From: Cricetibacter osteomyelitidis | GTDB taxonomy: Bacteria; Pseudomonadota; Gammaproteobacteria; Enterobacterales; Pasteurellaceae | Reading direction: 5' to 3' | Assembly (NCBI RefSeq): GCF_004340985.1 | Contig: NZ_SLYB01000006.1 | Span: forward strand, 48,474 to 112,473 | DNA length: 64,000 nt | Part shown: piece after piece, positions 43,767-55,913 of the stretch | Layout of the letters: the number at the start of each line of letters is the position of its first letter | Position numbering within the stretch: the first letter of the stretch is position 1 | Made by a program: the position numbers and the translations under genes | Notes under the pieces: model-generated | Database searches by the model: none | Told to the model about the DNA's origin: nothing | What the model saw: the letters and a program-made list of their open reading frames with translations, nothing else

Positions 43767-46649
43767 TTACAACGCCTCAATCGCCTGATACTGCACTTTG
43801 AGTTTCTCAAGGCCTTCTTGGTAGCCTTGCATTTTTTCACGTTCTTTGGCAATTACCGCTTCCGGTGCTTTGGCTACGAAGGCTTCATTGCCCAGTTTGC
43901 TTTCAATGCGTTTGACTTCGCCGTTTAATTTTTCAATTTCTTTATTTAAACGGGCAAGTTCGGCAGCTTTGTCGATAAACCCTGCCATTGGGATAAATAA
44001 TTCGGCTTTATCTACCAACTTGGTAACGGAAAGCGGTGCTTCTTCACCTTGCACAAGCATGGCAACAGAATCCAGTTTTGCCATTGCTTTGAGCAACGAT
44101 TCATTGGAATTTAGCACCGCACTTTCTTTCTCGTTTAGATTACGCAGCAATAAATCCAAGCCTTTGCTCGGTGGAATATTGCTTTCTGCACGAATATTAC
44201 GCACCGCCGTAATCACGTCTTTCAGCCAGTTTACTTCTGCTTCCGCCTGTTCGTCCAGCCAAGTGCGGTCAAATTTCGGAAAGTTTTGTAGCATGATGGT
44301 ATCCGCTTCAATATTGGCAAAGCCTTTCACTTTTTGCCAAATTTCTTCGGTGATAAACGGCATAATTGGGTGAATTAAACGCAATAATTGCTCTAACACG
44401 CTGATAAGCGTGCGGCTTGCACCACGTTTTTGGGCTTGCGTGCCGTTAGCAAATACAGGCTTGGTTAATTCTAAGTACCAGTCGCAGAATTGGTTCCACG
44501 TAAATTCGTACACCGTGTTTGCCACTAAGTCAAAACGGTATTGGCTTAAAGCATTGCGATATTCTTGCACCGTGCGAGTAAAGGCACTTTTGATCCAACG
44601 ATCTGCCAGTGAATATTCCACTTCACCTTCACTTAAATCCAATTTATCGTTGGTCAGCACAAATCGGCTTGCATTCCATAATTTATTGCAGAAATTGCGA
44701 TAGCCCTCTAAACGTTTCATATCCCAGTTGATGTCACGGCCATTGCTTGCAAGAGCCGCCAAAGTGAAACGTAACGCATCCGTGCCGTGTGCGGCAATGC
44801 CATTTTCAAACTCTTTGCGGGTCGCTTTTGCGATTTTTTCCGCTAATTGCGGTTGCATCATATTGCCCGTGCGTTTTTCAAGCAGATCTTCTAACGAAAT
44901 ACCGTCGATCATATCAATCGGATCTAACACGTTCCCTTTGGATTTCGACATTTTTTGACCTTGTTCATCACGGATCAAACCTGTCACATACACGGTTTTA
45001 AATGGCACTTGCGGTTTATCGTTTTCATCTTTGATGAAGTGCATGGTAAACATAATCATCCGTGCAACCCAGAAGAAAATGATGTCGAAACCTGTAATCA
45101 ACACATCAGTCGGGTGGAACATTCGGAGCATTTTGTTTTCAGCATCTTTTGCTTTATCCCCAGTCCAGCCTAAGGTTGAGAATGTCCATAAACCTGATGA
45201 AAACCAGGTATCCAATACGTCTTCATCTTGTTTAAGTTCAATATCAGAATTTAAGCTGTATTTTGATCGCACTTCTGCTTCATTACGCGCAACATACACA
45301 TTTCCTTCTGCGTCATACCAAGCCGGAATGCGGTGTCCCCACCATAATTGGCGGGAAATACACCAATCTTGAATATCCCGCATCCAAGAGAAATACAGAT
45401 TTTCGTACTGTTTCGGTACGAATTGGATTTCGCCGTCTTCCACCGCTTTGGTCGCTACTTCGGCAAGCGGTTTTACTGACACATACCATTGGTCTGTTAG
45501 CATTGGCTCAATCGGCACGCCGCCACGGTCGCCGTAAGGCACTTTTAAATCGTGCGGCTTAATCTCTTCTAATAAACCTAATGCATCGAAATCGGCAACG
45601 ATTTTTTTACGCGCGGCAAAACGCTCTAAACCACGGAAATCGGCAGGAATTTCAGCCGTATAATCGCTTAAGGGTTTACCATCTGTGCCGATAATTTCTG
45701 CTTCATCGCGAATATCCGCATTTAAGGTTAGCACGTTTACCATTGGTAAACTATGGCGTTTGCCCACTTCATAGTCATTAAAGTCGTGTGCAGGGGTGAT
45801 TTTTACCACGCCCGTTCCGAACTCACGATCCACATAGTCATCAGCAATAATCGGAATTTCACGATTCACCAACGGCAACACGACGGTTTTGCCAATCAGC
45901 GATTGGTAACGTTCATCTTCAGGGTGCACTGCTACGGCAGTATCGCCGAGCATTGTTTCCGGACGCGTGGTGGCAACCACTAAATAATCTTTACCGTCGG
46001 CAGTTTTTAAGTCGTTCGCCAATGGATAACGGAAATGCCACAACGAACCTTTGCTCTCTTTATTTTCCACTTCAAGGTCGGAAATCGCAGTATGTAATTT
46101 CGGATCCCAGTTCACCAAGCGTTTACCGCGATAGATCAAGCCTTCTTCGTGCAAACGCACAAACACTTCTTTTACCGCATTGGACAAGCCGTCATCCATG
46201 GTAAAACGTTCGCGATCCCAGTCGATTGAGTTACCTAAACGACGCATTTGTTGGCTGATAGTGCCACCTGAATAGTTTTTCCAATCCCAAATTTTGTCAA
46301 TAAAGGCTTCACGACCATAATCGTGACGGGTTTTGCCTTCTTCCGCGGCAATTTTACGCTCCACCACCATTTGAGTGGCAATTCCCGCATGGTCAGTACC
46401 CGCCTGCCATAAAGTGTTATTGCCTTCCATGCGGTTAAAACGGATTAAAGTATCCATCAAGGTTTGTTGGAATGCGTGTCCCATATGCAGTGAACCGGTC
46501 ACATTTGGTGGTGGAATCGCAATGCAGTAACTCGGCACATTTTCATTTTCAGACGGTTTAAAATAACCGCTCTCTTCCCAATGTTTATATAGGGCTTGTT
46601 CTACTGCTGAAGCGTCAAAGCGGTCAGCCATTTCAAATTTTTGTGTCAT
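43767..46649 (-). CDS. valS: Valyl-tRNA synthetase
   Basis: A 960-residue class I synthetase charging tRNA-Val. HIGH motif in [16 protein letters not shown] (about 46-61), an editing domain in the first half ([18 protein letters not shown]), KMSKS in [14 protein letters not shown] (about 555), anticodon-binding domain, and a C-terminal coiled-coil arm ([20 protein letters not shown]). Start [11 protein letters not shown] matches the H. influenzae enzyme as I recall it. A one-mismatch DUS-like word near 46547 is inside the KPSEN codons and looks coincidental. Confidence 0.98.
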   Translation of the reverse strand: MTQKFEMADRFDASAVEQALYKHWEESGYFKPSENENVPSYCIAIPPPNVTGSLHMGHAFQQTLMDTLIRFNRMEGNNTLWQAGTDHAGIATQMVVERKIAAEEGKTRHDYGREAFIDKIWDWKNYSGGTISQQMRRLGNSIDWDRERFTMDDGLSNAVKEVFVRLHEEGLIYRGKRLVNWDPKLHTAISDLEVENKESKGSLWHFRYPLANDLKTADGKDYLVVATTRPETMLGDTAVAVHPEDERYQSLIGKTVVLPLVNREIPIIADDYVDREFGTGVVKITPAHDFNDYEVGKRHSLPMVNVLTLNADIRDEAEIIGTDGKPLSDYTAEIPADFRGLERFAARKKIVADFDALGLLEEIKPHDLKVPYGDRGGVPIEPMLTDQWYVSVKPLAEVATKAVEDGEIQFVPKQYENLYFSWMRDIQDWCISRQLWWGHRIPAWYDAEGNVYVARNEAEVRSKYSLNSDIELKQDEDVLDTWFSSGLWTFSTLGWTGDKAKDAENKMLRMFHPTDVLITGFDIIFFWVARMIMFTMHFIKDENDKPQVPFKTVYVTGLIRDEQGQKMSKSKGNVLDPIDMIDGISLEDLLEKRTGNMMQPQLAEKIAKATRKEFENGIAAHGTDALRFTLAALASNGRDINWDMKRLEGYRNFCNKLWNASRFVLTNDKLDLSEGEVEYSLADRWIKSAFTRTVQEYRNALSQYRFDLVANTVYEFTWNQFCDWYLELTKPVFANGTQAQKRGASRTLISVLEQLLRLIHPIMPFITEEIWQKVKGFANIEADTIMLQNFPKFDRTWLDEQAEAEVNWLKDVITAVRNIRAESNIPPSKGLDLLLRNLNEKESAVLNSNESLLKAMAKLDSVAMLVQGEEAPLSVTKLVDKAELFIPMAGFIDKAAELARLNKEIEKLNGEVKRIESKLGNEAFVAKAPEAVIAKEREKMQGYQEGLEKLKVQYQAIEAL

Positions 46650-46732
46650 TGTTTTTCTCGTTAAATGTTCTTTATATTGTTTTCTTATTTATAAATAAAA
46701 ATCCTGCAGATTCTACCGAAAATACCCTTTAA

Positions 46733-46777
46733 ATGCAAAAAGGATTCGGTTTGAAAAGATGTCAAACCGAATCCTTT
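46733..46777 (-). terminator. Intrinsic terminator after clpB
   Basis: AAAGGATTCGGTTTGA and TCAAACCGAATCCTTT form a perfect 16-bp stem over a 7-nt loop; on the minus strand TTTTTGCATTT follows. Ends the clpB transcript before valS. Confidence 0.9.
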
Positions 46778-46826
46778 GAATTTTTAGTATCGTTTCACTG
46801 AAAATGCGGTCGATTTTCAAAAAGCT

Positions 46827-49397
46827 TTATTGATTCGCCACAATTCGGCCGTCGATACAATCCACCGTAATCAATTTTTCCGGTAATAATCTGCCGGATA
46901 AAATTTGTTGGGCAAGTGGGTTTTCCACTTCGTTTTGGATTGCCCGTTTAAGCGGTCTTGCTCCGTAGATTGGGTCATAACCGATTTCTGCGATAAAATC
47001 TAACGCACTATCACTGAACTTAATGTGATAGCCGTGAGTTTCCATACGTTTTACCAAACGTTGTAATTGAATATTTGCAATAGCTTTAATGTTTTCGCGA
47101 CCTAACGGGTGGAACACCACAGTTTCGTCAATACGGTTGATAAATTCCGGACGGAAATGTTGGCTAACCACGCTCATAACCAAGGTTTTCATTTCATCGT
47201 AGGTTTCGTTGGTGCCGCCTTGAATGAGATCCGAACCTAGGTTGGATGTCATAATCACCACCGTATTGCGAAAATCTACGGTGCGTCCCTGACCGTCGGT
47301 TAAACGGCCGTCATCTAACACTTGCAATAAGATATTGAACACATCACTGTGTGCTTTTTCCACTTCGTCCAATAAAATCACAGAATACGGGCGGCGGCGT
47401 ACCGCTTCGGTTAAATAACCGCCCTCTTCATAACCCACATATCCCGGTGGTGCACCCACTAAACGGGACACGCTGTGTTTTTCCATAAACTCAGACATAT
47501 CGATCCGCACCATTGCGTTTTCATCGTCAAACATAAAATTTGCCAAAGTTTTACACAACTCGGTTTTACCCACACCGGTCGGACCTAAGAACAGGAACGA
47601 ACCAATCGGACGATTTGGATCAGATAATCCTGCACGGCTACGACGAATGGCGTTCGCCACGGCTTCCACCGCCTCGCTTTGACCGATGACACGTTTATGC
47701 AATTCCTCTTCCATCCGCAGCAATTTTTCTTTCTCGCCTTCCATCATTTTGGCAACCGGAATACCGGTAGCACGAGAAAGCACTTCGGCAATTTCTTCGT
47801 CTGTTACGCGATAACGCAATAAAGTCATTTCTTTACCTTCGGCCGCATCAGCTTGTGCCAGCTGTTTTTCTAATGACGGAATTACGCCGTATTGCAATTC
47901 GGACATTCGATTTAAATCACCGGCACGACGGGCTTGTTCCATTTGGGTGCGAGCGTTTTCCAATTCAGCTTTAATATGTTGAGTACCGGAAAGTGCGGCT
48001 TTTTCGCTTTTCCACACCTCTTCCAGCTCGGCATATTCCCGTTCTTTTTCCGCTAATTCGCTTTCTAACATTTCCAAACGTTTACGGCTGGCATCATCTT
48101 CTTCTTTTTTCAATGCCTGTTGTTCCAATTTCAATTGGATAATACGGCGATCAAGACGATCCAATGGTTGCGGTTTGGAATCGATTTCCATACGGATCGA
48201 GCTTGCCGCTTCGTCGATCAAGTCAATGGCTTTATCCGGCAACTGACGGTCGCTGATATAGCGGTGCGATAACGTCGCTGCCGCCACAATCGCCGGGTCA
48301 GTGATTTGCACGTGATGGTGCAGTTCGTAACGTTCTTTCAAACCACGCAAAATGGCAATGGTATCTTCCACACTCGGCTCGCCCACAAACACTTTTTGGA
48401 AACGGCGTTCCAATGCCGCGTCTTTTTCAATGTATTGGCGATATTCGTCCAACGTAGTCGCCCCCACACAGTGCAATTCGCCGCGTGCCAGACTTGGTTT
48501 TAACAAGTTGCCCGCATCCATTGCTCCATCGGTTTTGCCCGCTCCCACCATGGTGTGAATTTCATCAATAAACAAAATCACACGGCCTTCTTCTTTGGCA
48601 AGCTCGTTAAGTACCGCTTTTAAACGTTCTTCAAATTCACCGCGATATTTCGCCCCGGCAATTAACGCCCCCATATCCAAGGAAAGCACCCGTTTGTTTT
48701 TCAAACCTTCCGGCACTTCACCGTTGACGATCCGTTGTGCCAAACCTTCCACAATGGCGGTTTTACCCACACCCGGTTCACCGATTAACACCGGATTGTT
48801 TTTGGTACGACGTTGCAATACCTGAATAGCACGACGGATTTCTTCATCGCGACCAATTACCGGATCCAATTTTCCGCTTTCAGCCCGAGCGGTTAAATCA
48901 ATAGTATATTTTTCTAATGCCTGACGGTTTTCTTCCGCATTTTGCTCGTTCACTTGTTGTCCTCCGCGTACTTGTTCGATGGCATTAATTAAATTTTGTT
49001 TCTTTACACCGCACTTTTCGAGCAATTTGCCCAATACACCCTGCTCTTCTAAAACGGCAAGCAAAAATAATTCTGATGAAATAAATTTATCTTGTCGTTG
49101 TTGAGCGATTTTGTCGCATAAATTCAATAAATTCACAGTCTGACGGGATAATTGTACATCGCCGCCGGTGCCGGAAATTTGCGGTAATTTATTGAGTTCG
49201 TTATTTAATTCTTGACGTAACACCGCCAAATTTGCACCGGTTGCAGTCAGGATCGGTGCAATAGAACCGCCTTCTTGTTTTAACAATGCGTTCAAAACGT
49301 GGACAGGTTCGATAAATTGATTGTCTTTTCCTAAAGCAAAGGATTGAGCTTCCGCCAAGGCCTGCTGGAATTTTGTAGTAAATTTTTCAATGTTCAT
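46827..49397 (-). CDS. clpB: Disaggregase chaperone ClpB
   Basis: An 856-residue AAA+ hexameric ATPase that pulls polypeptides out of aggregates with DnaK. An N-terminal Clp_N domain (about 1-145), first AAA domain with GEPGVGKTA Walker A and [13 protein letters not shown], a coiled-coil M-domain (about 400-525, Glu/Lys/Leu-rich), second AAA domain with GPTGVGKTE and [11 protein letters not shown], and a D2-small domain. Size matches the family. Upstream lies a heat-shock-like -35 element and downstream a strong terminator. Confidence 0.98.
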   Translation of the reverse strand: MNIEKFTTKFQQALAEAQSFALGKDNQFIEPVHVLNALLKQEGGSIAPILTATGANLAVLRQELNNELNKLPQISGTGGDVQLSRQTVNLLNLCDKIAQQRQDKFISSELFLLAVLEEQGVLGKLLEKCGVKKQNLINAIEQVRGGQQVNEQNAEENRQALEKYTIDLTARAESGKLDPVIGRDEEIRRAIQVLQRRTKNNPVLIGEPGVGKTAIVEGLAQRIVNGEVPEGLKNKRVLSLDMGALIAGAKYRGEFEERLKAVLNELAKEEGRVILFIDEIHTMVGAGKTDGAMDAGNLLKPSLARGELHCVGATTLDEYRQYIEKDAALERRFQKVFVGEPSVEDTIAILRGLKERYELHHHVQITDPAIVAAATLSHRYISDRQLPDKAIDLIDEAASSIRMEIDSKPQPLDRLDRRIIQLKLEQQALKKEEDDASRKRLEMLESELAEKEREYAELEEVWKSEKAALSGTQHIKAELENARTQMEQARRAGDLNRMSELQYGVIPSLEKQLAQADAAEGKEMTLLRYRVTDEEIAEVLSRATGIPVAKMMEGEKEKLLRMEEELHKRVIGQSEAVEAVANAIRRSRAGLSDPNRPIGSFLFLGPTGVGKTELCKTLANFMFDDENAMVRIDMSEFMEKHSVSRLVGAPPGYVGYEEGGYLTEAVRRRPYSVILLDEVEKAHSDVFNILLQVLDDGRLTDGQGRTVDFRNTVVIMTSNLGSDLIQGGTNETYDEMKTLVMSVVSQHFRPEFINRIDETVVFHPLGRENIKAIANIQLQRLVKRMETHGYHIKFSDSALDFIAEIGYDPIYGARPLKRAIQNEVENPLAQQILSGRLLPEKLITVDCIDGRIVANQ

Positions 49398-49440
49398 AAT
49401 CGTATCCTTTTTAACATAATATGTTCACGATAATTAAATA

Positions 49441-49467
49441 GCATCCGTTTTGGGAATTTCAAGGGGG
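49441..49467 (-). promoter_or_regulatory. Heat-shock-like promoter of clpB
   Basis: On the minus strand CCCCTTGAAA (49457-49466) gives an exact sigma-32 -35 core, CTTGAAA. The -10 region fifteen bases on (CTATTTA, near 49441) is a poor match to CCCCAT-type sites, so only the -35 half is convincing. Confidence 0.45.
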
Positions 49468-49571
49468 ACATTGTTTTTTTATAGCTAATATGTGTGCCGT
49501 AGGTTTCACCATAGGCATTTTTGCAATCTTAATGTAAAATATCCACTCAAATTTCTAACAAAGGACTTCCC

Positions 49572-50663
49572 GTGGGTACGCATTATTACGTTATATTTGG
49601 GGCGGCATTTGTCGCCTTACAACTATTTATTTATATTTTTACTCGCACAATGTACTGGATTTTCAGCGGAAAACTAAGCCACCGTGGTCGTCGTGTGTTA
49701 GCGTTGCTGATTTTCATTATTCCCAATGCTTTAATGGTACTGCATTTCACTCAAGTGATCACGATTTATCGCGAAATGGCGTGGATGCTGGTGTTTCTAC
49801 TCTATTCGTCTTTTGTCACCATTGCGATGGCGGCGTGTTTCCGCTTATTACGCAGTGTGATTTCTCACAACGCATTAAATCTTGGTTTGAAAGTATTTTA
49901 TCCGATTGGCCTGATTTTTTTATTCGCTCTCAGCCTGTATAACGCTTACACGCCAAGAGTGATTCATTATTCCATTACCATTGATAAACCATTGAAACCA
50001 CTACGTATTGCTATGGCAAGCGATTTTCATTTAGGCGTGTTATTCGGTTCAAAACAGTTAGATAAACTGGCAAATATCATCCAACAGGAAAAGCCGGATT
50101 TAGTGCTGTTGCCCGGTGATATTATGGATGATAACACCAACGCTTATGTGGCGGAAAATATGCAACCGCATTTAGCCAAACTGAAAGCACCCCTCGGTGT
50201 GTATGCCACCTTGGGCAATCACGACTTTTTCGGTCATCAAAATGCTATTCGCAGAGAAATCGAAAAAGCAGGTATTAAAGTGTTGTGGGATGAAAGTGCG
50301 GTCATAAATAATGAATTTGTGCTAGTGGGTCGCAACGACGATTTAGTTCGCAACCGCCCAAGCACTGCGGAATTGCTTAAACCACTGAATACCAAACTGC
50401 CGATTTTTGTGTTGGATCACCGCCCGAGCGAAATCGTTGAAAATTCGCAACAGCCTATTGATATTCAAGTATCCGGCCACGCTCACAAAGGGCAGATTTT
50501 CCCGGCAAATTTAATCACAAAAATGCTTTATCGTTTAGATTACGGCTATGAAAAAATCAATGGAAGCCACTTTTTTGTCACTTCCGGCTTCGGATTTTGG
50601 GGCATTCCATTGCGTTTAGGTTCGCAATCCGAAGTATTTATTATTGATGTAAAAGGGAACTAG
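49572..50663 (+). CDS. Membrane-anchored metallophosphoesterase (YaeI-like)
   Basis: A 363-residue protein. The first 130 residues contain four or five membrane helices; residues about 145-360 form a calcineurin-like phosphoesterase with MASDFHLGVLFG (metal-binding Asp/His), LLPGDIMDD, LGNHDFFGH and VSGHAHKGQIFPA. The best start is GTG at 49572 after AAGGACTT. YaeI-type enzymes act on UDP-linked or lipid phosphodiesters; substrate unknown here. It neighbours lpxH, a related fold, but is on the opposite strand. Confidence 0.88.
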   Translation: MGTHYYVIFGAAFVALQLFIYIFTRTMYWIFSGKLSHRGRRVLALLIFIIPNALMVLHFTQVITIYREMAWMLVFLLYSSFVTIAMAACFRLLRSVISHNALNLGLKVFYPIGLIFLFALSLYNAYTPRVIHYSITIDKPLKPLRIAMASDFHLGVLFGSKQLDKLANIIQQEKPDLVLLPGDIMDDNTNAYVAENMQPHLAKLKAPLGVYATLGNHDFFGHQNAIRREIEKAGIKVLWDESAVINNEFVLVGRNDDLVRNRPSTAELLKPLNTKLPIFVLDHRPSEIVENSQQPIDIQVSGHAHKGQIFPANLITKMLYRLDYGYEKINGSHFFVTSGFGFWGIPLRLGSQSEVFIIDVKGN

Positions 50664-50690
50664 CCAATTTTCATTATAATGAAAATTGAA

Positions 50691-51395
50691 CTATAAAAAC
50701 CGTTCTCCGTTTTCACTCACTTCTAACACTGAGGCCGTATCACCCCAATCCCCTAGCACAATACGGGTAAAGTGCGGTGGAATTTGGTGGATATCTTGTC
50801 GATGAGTGTGACCGTGAATGATTTTTTGCACGTTGAATTTATCGAAAGTTTGTAGCACAAAATTCGGATTTACATCCATAATTTCAGCGGATTTGTATTG
50901 TTTGTCCCACTTACTTTTACTGCGGATTTTCTCGGCGATTTTTAACCGCACTTTAAGCGGCAGACATAAAAATAATTTTTGTCGCCATTTTTGATGGACT
51001 TTGCGGCGAAATTGCTGATATTTCACATCATCCGTACACAATGTATCACCGTGACAAATTAAAATATTTTCGCCATATAAATTTACCACTTGATATTCCG
51101 GTAACAAAATTAAACCGCATTGTTCGGCAAATGTTTTTCCGATCAGAAAATCCCGATTGCCGTGAATAAAATAACAGGGAATCCGTTTGTCCGTAAGTTG
51201 TTTAATCTGCTGTTGCACGATGTCGATTAATTCTGAGGATTCATCATCGCCAATCCAAAAATCAAATAAATCGCCCAGAATATACACCGCCTCCGCCTTC
51301 ACCGCTAAATTCTGCATAAAATCCGTAAATAATGCGGTTAAGTGCGGTCGATTTTCACTTAAATGTAAATCTGCAATAAAATAAGTTTTATTCAT
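50691..51395 (-). CDS. lpxH: UDP-2,3-diacylglucosamine diphosphatase
   Basis: A 234-residue calcineurin-like enzyme making lipid X in lipid A synthesis at the inner membrane. Motifs: [50 protein letters not shown] and [11 protein letters not shown]. Together with waaA, lnt and plsC it makes this part of the window rich in envelope-lipid genes, although these are not one operon. Confidence 0.96.
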   Translation of the reverse strand: MNKTYFIADLHLSENRPHLTALFTDFMQNLAVKAEAVYILGDLFDFWIGDDESSELIDIVQQQIKQLTDKRIPCYFIHGNRDFLIGKTFAEQCGLILLPEYQVVNLYGENILICHGDTLCTDDVKYQQFRRKVHQKWRQKLFLCLPLKVRLKIAEKIRSKSKWDKQYKSAEIMDVNPNFVLQTFDKFNVQKIIHGHTHRQDIHQIPPHFTRIVLGDWGDTASVLEVSENGERFL

Positions 51396-51506
51396 ATCAT
51401 CTCGAAATAGAAAATTTATTCTTATTATTATACTTTTTTTCTCGGATTTATACCCTTATTCCCTTATTTTCGTTATACTTGCACAAAAAATAAGAAGGAG
51501 TAAAAG

Positions 51507-52232
51507 ATGTTAAAATTATTAAGAATTATTATTGTGGTTTTTTGTTGTATTTTAATTTGTATATTTGGCACGATTTACTCTCTGATCCGCTTCCGTCACC
51601 CAAGTAATGTCGGCGTATTTGCCCGTTGGTTCGGACGGCTGCATCCCCTATTCGGTTTGGAAGTGGAACATCGTTTTCCAAAAGATGCGGATAAATTCAG
51701 TCGCAGCGTTTATATCGGCAATCACCAAAATAACTATGATATGATCACCATTTCTTACATGGTCTTACCCCGTACCGTAACCGTAGGCAAAAAAAGTCTG
51801 ATCTGGATACCGTTTTTCGGCATTTTGTATTGGGTGACGGGCAATATTCTGATTGACCGTGAAAACCGCTCTAAAGCACACGGCACCATGGGAGAATTAG
51901 CACAACGGATTAATGATGAAAACCTGTCCATTTGGATGTTCCCGGAAGGCACTCGCAGCCGCGGCCGCGGTTTATTGCCGTTTAAAACCGGTGCATTTCA
52001 TGCGGCTATTTTAGCAGGCGTACCGATCATTCCGGTAGTTTGTTCCACCACCCATAACAAAATCGATTTGAATCGTTGGAATAACGGCAAAGTAATTTGT
52101 GAAATTTTACAACCGATTGATACTTCCGCTTATAATCGCGAAAACGTGCGTGAATTAGCAGAATATTGCCATCAAGTGATGGAAAAGCGTATTGCCGAAT
52201 TAGATGCGGAAATCGCACAGGCTTCACATTAG
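51507..52232 (+). CDS. plsC: 1-acyl-sn-glycerol-3-phosphate acyltransferase
   Basis: A 241-residue membrane-bound acyltransferase forming phosphatidic acid. N-terminal hydrophobic anchor ([20 protein letters not shown]), the HX4D motif in [40 protein letters not shown] and GVPIIPV. GAAGGAG precedes the ATG. ftsP starts nine bases after its stop, so the two are probably co-transcribed (plsC-ftsP order is known from E. coli). Confidence 0.96.
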   Translation: MLKLLRIIIVVFCCILICIFGTIYSLIRFRHPSNVGVFARWFGRLHPLFGLEVEHRFPKDADKFSRSVYIGNHQNNYDMITISYMVLPRTVTVGKKSLIWIPFFGILYWVTGNILIDRENRSKAHGTMGELAQRINDENLSIWMFPEGTRSRGRGLLPFKTGAFHAAILAGVPIIPVVCSTTHNKIDLNRWNNGKVICEILQPIDTSAYNRENVRELAEYCHQVMEKRIAELDAEIAQASH

Positions 52233-52240
52233 GGCGAAAT

Positions 52241-53644
52241 ATGAAAAGTTGCACCAGACGAGATTTGTTAAAAACTTCTTTAATTGCAACCGCACTTGCA
52301 TCTTTACCTCAGGCGGCGTTGGCAGCAAGTCGCCCGCCATTAGTTATTCCGCCGTTAATGGAAAGCCGCCGCGGCCGCCCGATTCTGCTGACAATGCAAG
52401 AAACGCAGACCGCATTATTAGAAAAAAAAACAGTTGAAGTTTGGGGATTCAACGGTCATTACTTGGGCCCGACCGTTAAAGTAAAGCAAGGTGATTATGT
52501 CAAATTGATGTATCACAATAACCTGCCCCATGCAGTATCCGTGACTATTCAGGGTTTGCAAACTTCCGGTGAGTCGCTCGGCGGCGTAATGCAGGCACTC
52601 AACCCCAAACAATCCTGGGCTCCGGTCGTTCAAGTCACTCAAACCACCTCGACTTGTTGGTATCGCAGCGATACCTTAATGCACTCCGCTTATCAAACTT
52701 ACCGCGGATTAGTGGGAATGTGGATCGTTGAAGATAATGAAACCCGCAAATCAAATTTACCTAGCAAATACGGTGTGGATGATATTCCGTTGATTTTGCA
52801 GGATATGACTTTAAACAGTAGCGGTACGCAATTATTTCAGGCAAATCAACCGCAATTTCTCGGCGAACGCTTATTTGTCAACGGACAAGAATCCCCTTAT
52901 CTTACCGTGCCACGCGGCTGGGTGCGATTACGTATTTTGAATGCCTCCTTAAGCCGAACTTATCCGTTACATTTCGATGATGATCGCGAATTTTTATTAA
53001 TCGGTCGCGGTACGGGATTTTTGCCGCAAAGCAAATCGGTCAAATCAATTTTCTTATCGCCCGGCGAACGTGCGGAAATCGTCGTTAATCTCAATGAAGG
53101 TGATAATATTTCACTGATTAGCGGGGCAAAACGCAGTTTCTTCGATAAAGTCGGTGCTTTTTTCAGTGCCGATAATGAATTGCATGATAATACCGTATTG
53201 GAATTACGCCCCGAAGGTTTACCATCCGCTTTTGACAGTCAAAAAAATTACCGGTTTGTCGCTGCGGAAAGACCGACACAACCAATTGTACAGGAACGCA
53301 AATTTCATCTTGATACAAAAAGTTTTATGATCAACCAACGCCGTTTTGATCCTCGCCGTATTGATGTCAGCGCCAAGCTCGACAGCTTGGAACGTTGGAC
53401 GTTAACGGCAAATGAAGCCACCGGATTTTATATGCAGGGGGCAAAATTTATCGTCGAAAGCGTCGATGGTCAACCGGTGGATGATTCAGATATCAGCTGG
53501 CAAGACACGGTTTGGATCAGTGGTGAAACCAAAATTCTGGTGAAATTTGAACATACCTCATCCAATAATTACCCTTTTAGCTTCGGTGCTGCCAATCTCT
53601 TATTGGCCGATAAAGGTTGTCAGGGATTAATTATCGTACAGTAA
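52241..53644 (+). CDS. ftsP: Cell division protein FtsP (SufI), Tat substrate
   Basis: A 467-residue multicopper-oxidase-fold protein exported by Tat: [25 protein letters not shown] gives the RR signal (positions 5-6). The fold is seen from [21 protein letters not shown], the [26 protein letters not shown] segment and [15 protein letters not shown]. As in E. coli FtsP, the usual copper-ligand His clusters are largely missing, so it is a divisome-stabilising protein rather than an oxidase. ATG 52241 is chosen over an upstream in-frame start that would overlap plsC. Confidence 0.93.
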   Translation: MKSCTRRDLLKTSLIATALASLPQAALAASRPPLVIPPLMESRRGRPILLTMQETQTALLEKKTVEVWGFNGHYLGPTVKVKQGDYVKLMYHNNLPHAVSVTIQGLQTSGESLGGVMQALNPKQSWAPVVQVTQTTSTCWYRSDTLMHSAYQTYRGLVGMWIVEDNETRKSNLPSKYGVDDIPLILQDMTLNSSGTQLFQANQPQFLGERLFVNGQESPYLTVPRGWVRLRILNASLSRTYPLHFDDDREFLLIGRGTGFLPQSKSVKSIFLSPGERAEIVVNLNEGDNISLISGAKRSFFDKVGAFFSADNELHDNTVLELRPEGLPSAFDSQKNYRFVAAERPTQPIVQERKFHLDTKSFMINQRRFDPRRIDVSAKLDSLERWTLTANEATGFYMQGAKFIVESVDGQPVDDSDISWQDTVWISGETKILVKFEHTSSNNYPFSFGAANLLLADKGCQGLIIVQ

Positions 53645-53825
53645 TCCGTTATTGCTCATTTTATTGTTGAAGTGGGCTGTCCCCTAAATATTGGATACCA
53701 AACCAACTAATTAAGGTGCAGCCCACTTTTAGTTTTCACTCAAAAGTGCGGTCATTTTTCATGGAATTTTGATTCACGACTATTTTTCCTTCAAGTCAAC
53801 ATCTTCTGCCTTTATCCATATATTA
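53645..53825. other. Intergenic stretch with inverted repeat
   Basis: Between ftsP and dld there are about 390 bases. A perfect 10-bp inverted repeat AAGTGGGCTG / CAGCCCACTT (53670-53679 and 53719-53728) encloses 39 bases and could be the ftsP terminator or the end of a lost insertion sequence. A USS follows near 53745. Confidence 0.55.
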
Positions 53826-53966
53826 ATGTCTTTCGATCATTACACCGTTGACGGAAAGTGCGGTATCATTTTAGACACGTTTGCGACCGCGGGAAACCTC
53901 AACGACAACCAGCCTTACATTGCCCGTTTAGAGGCAACCATCAACCACCTGTTTTTCGCCTCATAA
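53826..53966 (+). pseudogene. Transposase fragment (IS1182-like)
   Basis: A 46-codon open piece reading FDHYTVDGKCGIILDTFATAGNLNDNQPYIARLEATINHL. The VD-K-GII-DT-TAGN-ND-PYI-RL pattern is that of the core of IS1182/IS5-type DDE transposases. Both ends of the protein are missing, and no start or ribosome site is credible. A Hin USS lies inside it. Confidence 0.65.
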
Positions 53967-54034
53967 TTCCAATTTACAGCCAATCAGTGTTTGTTATAAT
54001 GTTGTTAATTTATCCAACAAAAAGGTAACAACTT

Positions 54035-55732
54035 ATGGCTATAACAACACAACAACTGATTGATCAATTAACTGATATTATTGGTAATAAATTCATTATT
54101 ACCGATCCTGCAAAAACAGAACATTACCGTAGTGGTTACCGTTTCGGTACGGGAAGTGCTATCGCTGTTGTCAGACCTGCTAATTTAGTTGAATATTGGC
54201 AGGTATTAAAAGTTTGCGTAGCGGCAGATACAATTATTATCAGCCAGGCAGCAAATACCGGTTTAACGGGAGGCTCAACGCCAAGCGGAGACGATTATGA
54301 TCGTGATATTGTTATCATCAATACTATGCGCATGAACGGTATCCAATTGATCAATAATGCGGAACAAGCCGTCTGTCTACCAGGTTCAACGTTAAATGAA
54401 TTGGAAATAACCCTAAAAGCCCATAGTCGTGAACCTCATTCCGTTATTGGTTCATCCTGTATCGGCGCATCAGTGATTGGCGGCGTATGTAATAACTCCG
54501 GTGGTGCTCTAGTACAACGTGGTCCGGCATATACCGAAATGGCAATTTATGCCCAACTTAATGAACAAGGTGAACTTGAATTAAAAAATCATTTGGGTAT
54601 TGAATTAGGTGATGAGCCGGAAGAAATTTTAGAAAATCTCCAGAACCAGCGTTATCAACGTAAAGATATTCAACATGACTGCGGTAAAGGTCATGATCAT
54701 TCTTATTGTCATCATGTGCGTCAAGTAGATGAAAACTCTCCAGCCCGCTTCAATGCGGATCCCGCCCGTCATTATGAAACATCAGGTAGTGCGGGTAGAC
54801 TTGCCGTTTTCGCTGTACGTTTAGATACCTTTCCAATGGAAAAAGAAACTGCTGTTTTTTATATTGGAACCAATGATACGAATGTATTAAACGATATCCG
54901 CCGGCATATACTTGCCAATTTTCAACAATTGCCTATTTCAGGTGAGTATATTCACCGTGATGCGTTTGATATTGCAGCCAAATACGGTAAAGACACTTTC
55001 TGGGTGATCAAAAAATTCGGTACACACTGGCTACCAAAACTGTTTGCCTTAAAAGCAAAAGTAGATCGTATTGCTAAAAAAGTCAGCTTTTTACCTAATG
55101 ATCCAAGCGACAAAATTATGCAACTGATTGCTAAAATTTTACCGCAGCACTTGCCAAAAATCCTATGGCAATACCGTGATCAATATGAACACCATTTAAT
55201 TGTAAAATTTGGTGGAACCGGTGTTAAAGAAGCACAAGATTATTTAAAATCCTACTTTGCGGATAAATCCAAAGGGAATTATTTCCAATGTAATGCGGAA
55301 GAAACCCAAGCCGCAATGTTACACCGTTTTGCGGTAGCTTCAGCGGCAATCCGCTATCGCGCAATTCACGAAAAAGAAGTTGAAGATATTGTTGCATTGG
55401 ATGTTGCATTACGTCGTAACGATAAAGCGTGGTTTGAAAAATTACCAACAGAAATCGAAAATAAAATTATCCATAAACTATATTACGGACATTTTATGTG
55501 TCACGTATTCCATCAAGACTACATTATTAAAAAAGGTAATGATTGCATGGAATTAGAGCATCAAATGTTAGCCTTATTAAATCAACGTGGTGCAGAATAT
55601 CCTGCCGAACATAATGTCGGGCATCTATATCAGGCTAAACCTGAATTACGTCAATTCTATAAAGCCTTGGATCCGACCAATAGCTTTAACCCTGGTATTG
55701 GGCAAACCTCCAAGAAAAAATATTGGCAATAA
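54035..55732 (+). CDS. dld: Quinone-dependent D-lactate dehydrogenase
   Basis: A 565-residue FAD enzyme on the inner face of the membrane that oxidises D-lactate to pyruvate and feeds electrons to quinone. The FAD-binding domain shows AVVRPANLVEYW, SQAANTGLTGGSTPSGDDYDRDIVIINT, LPGSTLNELE and SSCIGASVIGGVCNNSGGALVQRGPAYTEMA; the C-terminal part has HHLIVKFGGTG and the ending NSFNPGIGQTSKKKYW. Length agrees with E. coli Dld (571). AAAGGTAACA precedes the ATG. Confidence 0.97.
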   Translation: MAITTQQLIDQLTDIIGNKFIITDPAKTEHYRSGYRFGTGSAIAVVRPANLVEYWQVLKVCVAADTIIISQAANTGLTGGSTPSGDDYDRDIVIINTMRMNGIQLINNAEQAVCLPGSTLNELEITLKAHSREPHSVIGSSCIGASVIGGVCNNSGGALVQRGPAYTEMAIYAQLNEQGELELKNHLGIELGDEPEEILENLQNQRYQRKDIQHDCGKGHDHSYCHHVRQVDENSPARFNADPARHYETSGSAGRLAVFAVRLDTFPMEKETAVFYIGTNDTNVLNDIRRHILANFQQLPISGEYIHRDAFDIAAKYGKDTFWVIKKFGTHWLPKLFALKAKVDRIAKKVSFLPNDPSDKIMQLIAKILPQHLPKILWQYRDQYEHHLIVKFGGTGVKEAQDYLKSYFADKSKGNYFQCNAEETQAAMLHRFAVASAAIRYRAIHEKEVEDIVALDVALRRNDKAWFEKLPTEIENKIIHKLYYGHFMCHVFHQDYIIKKGNDCMELEHQMLALLNQRGAEYPAEHNVGHLYQAKPELRQFYKALDPTNSFNPGIGQTSKKKYWQ

Positions 55733-55764
55733 TATGACCGCACTTTTACATTGATTTTAACGCC

Positions 55765-55796
55765 AAGGGGAAGTTTATCTGATTTCCCCGTTTTCT
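55765..55796 (+). terminator. Intrinsic terminator after dld
   Basis: AAGGGGAA and TTTCCCC pair over a 10-nt loop, followed by GTTTTC. A USS (GACCGCACTTTT) lies between it and the dld stop. Confidence 0.7.
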
Positions 55797-55826
55797 TGTT
55801 AATTGTGCTACGCCACACAGACATCA

Positions 55827-55872
55827 AATAAGAATAATTCTTATTGACATTTTATCAATTAACTTATCTAAT
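55827..55872 (+). promoter_or_regulatory. Fur box and promoter of fbpA
   Basis: AATAAGAATAATTCTTATT (55827-55845) is a perfect 19-bp palindrome of Fur-box form, overlapping a -35 TTGACA (55844-55849); a 17-bp spacer leads to TCTAAT (55867-55872). Iron-loaded Fur bound here would block RNA polymerase. Confidence 0.75.
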
Positions 55873-55913
55873 ATTTAGCGCAATTTTGCCTAATCATACT
55901 TAAGGAGAGTTTT

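Noticed and set aside
46540..46560. DUS-like word in valS
   Set aside because: One mismatch, single occurrence in the core part and fully explained by the coding sequence.
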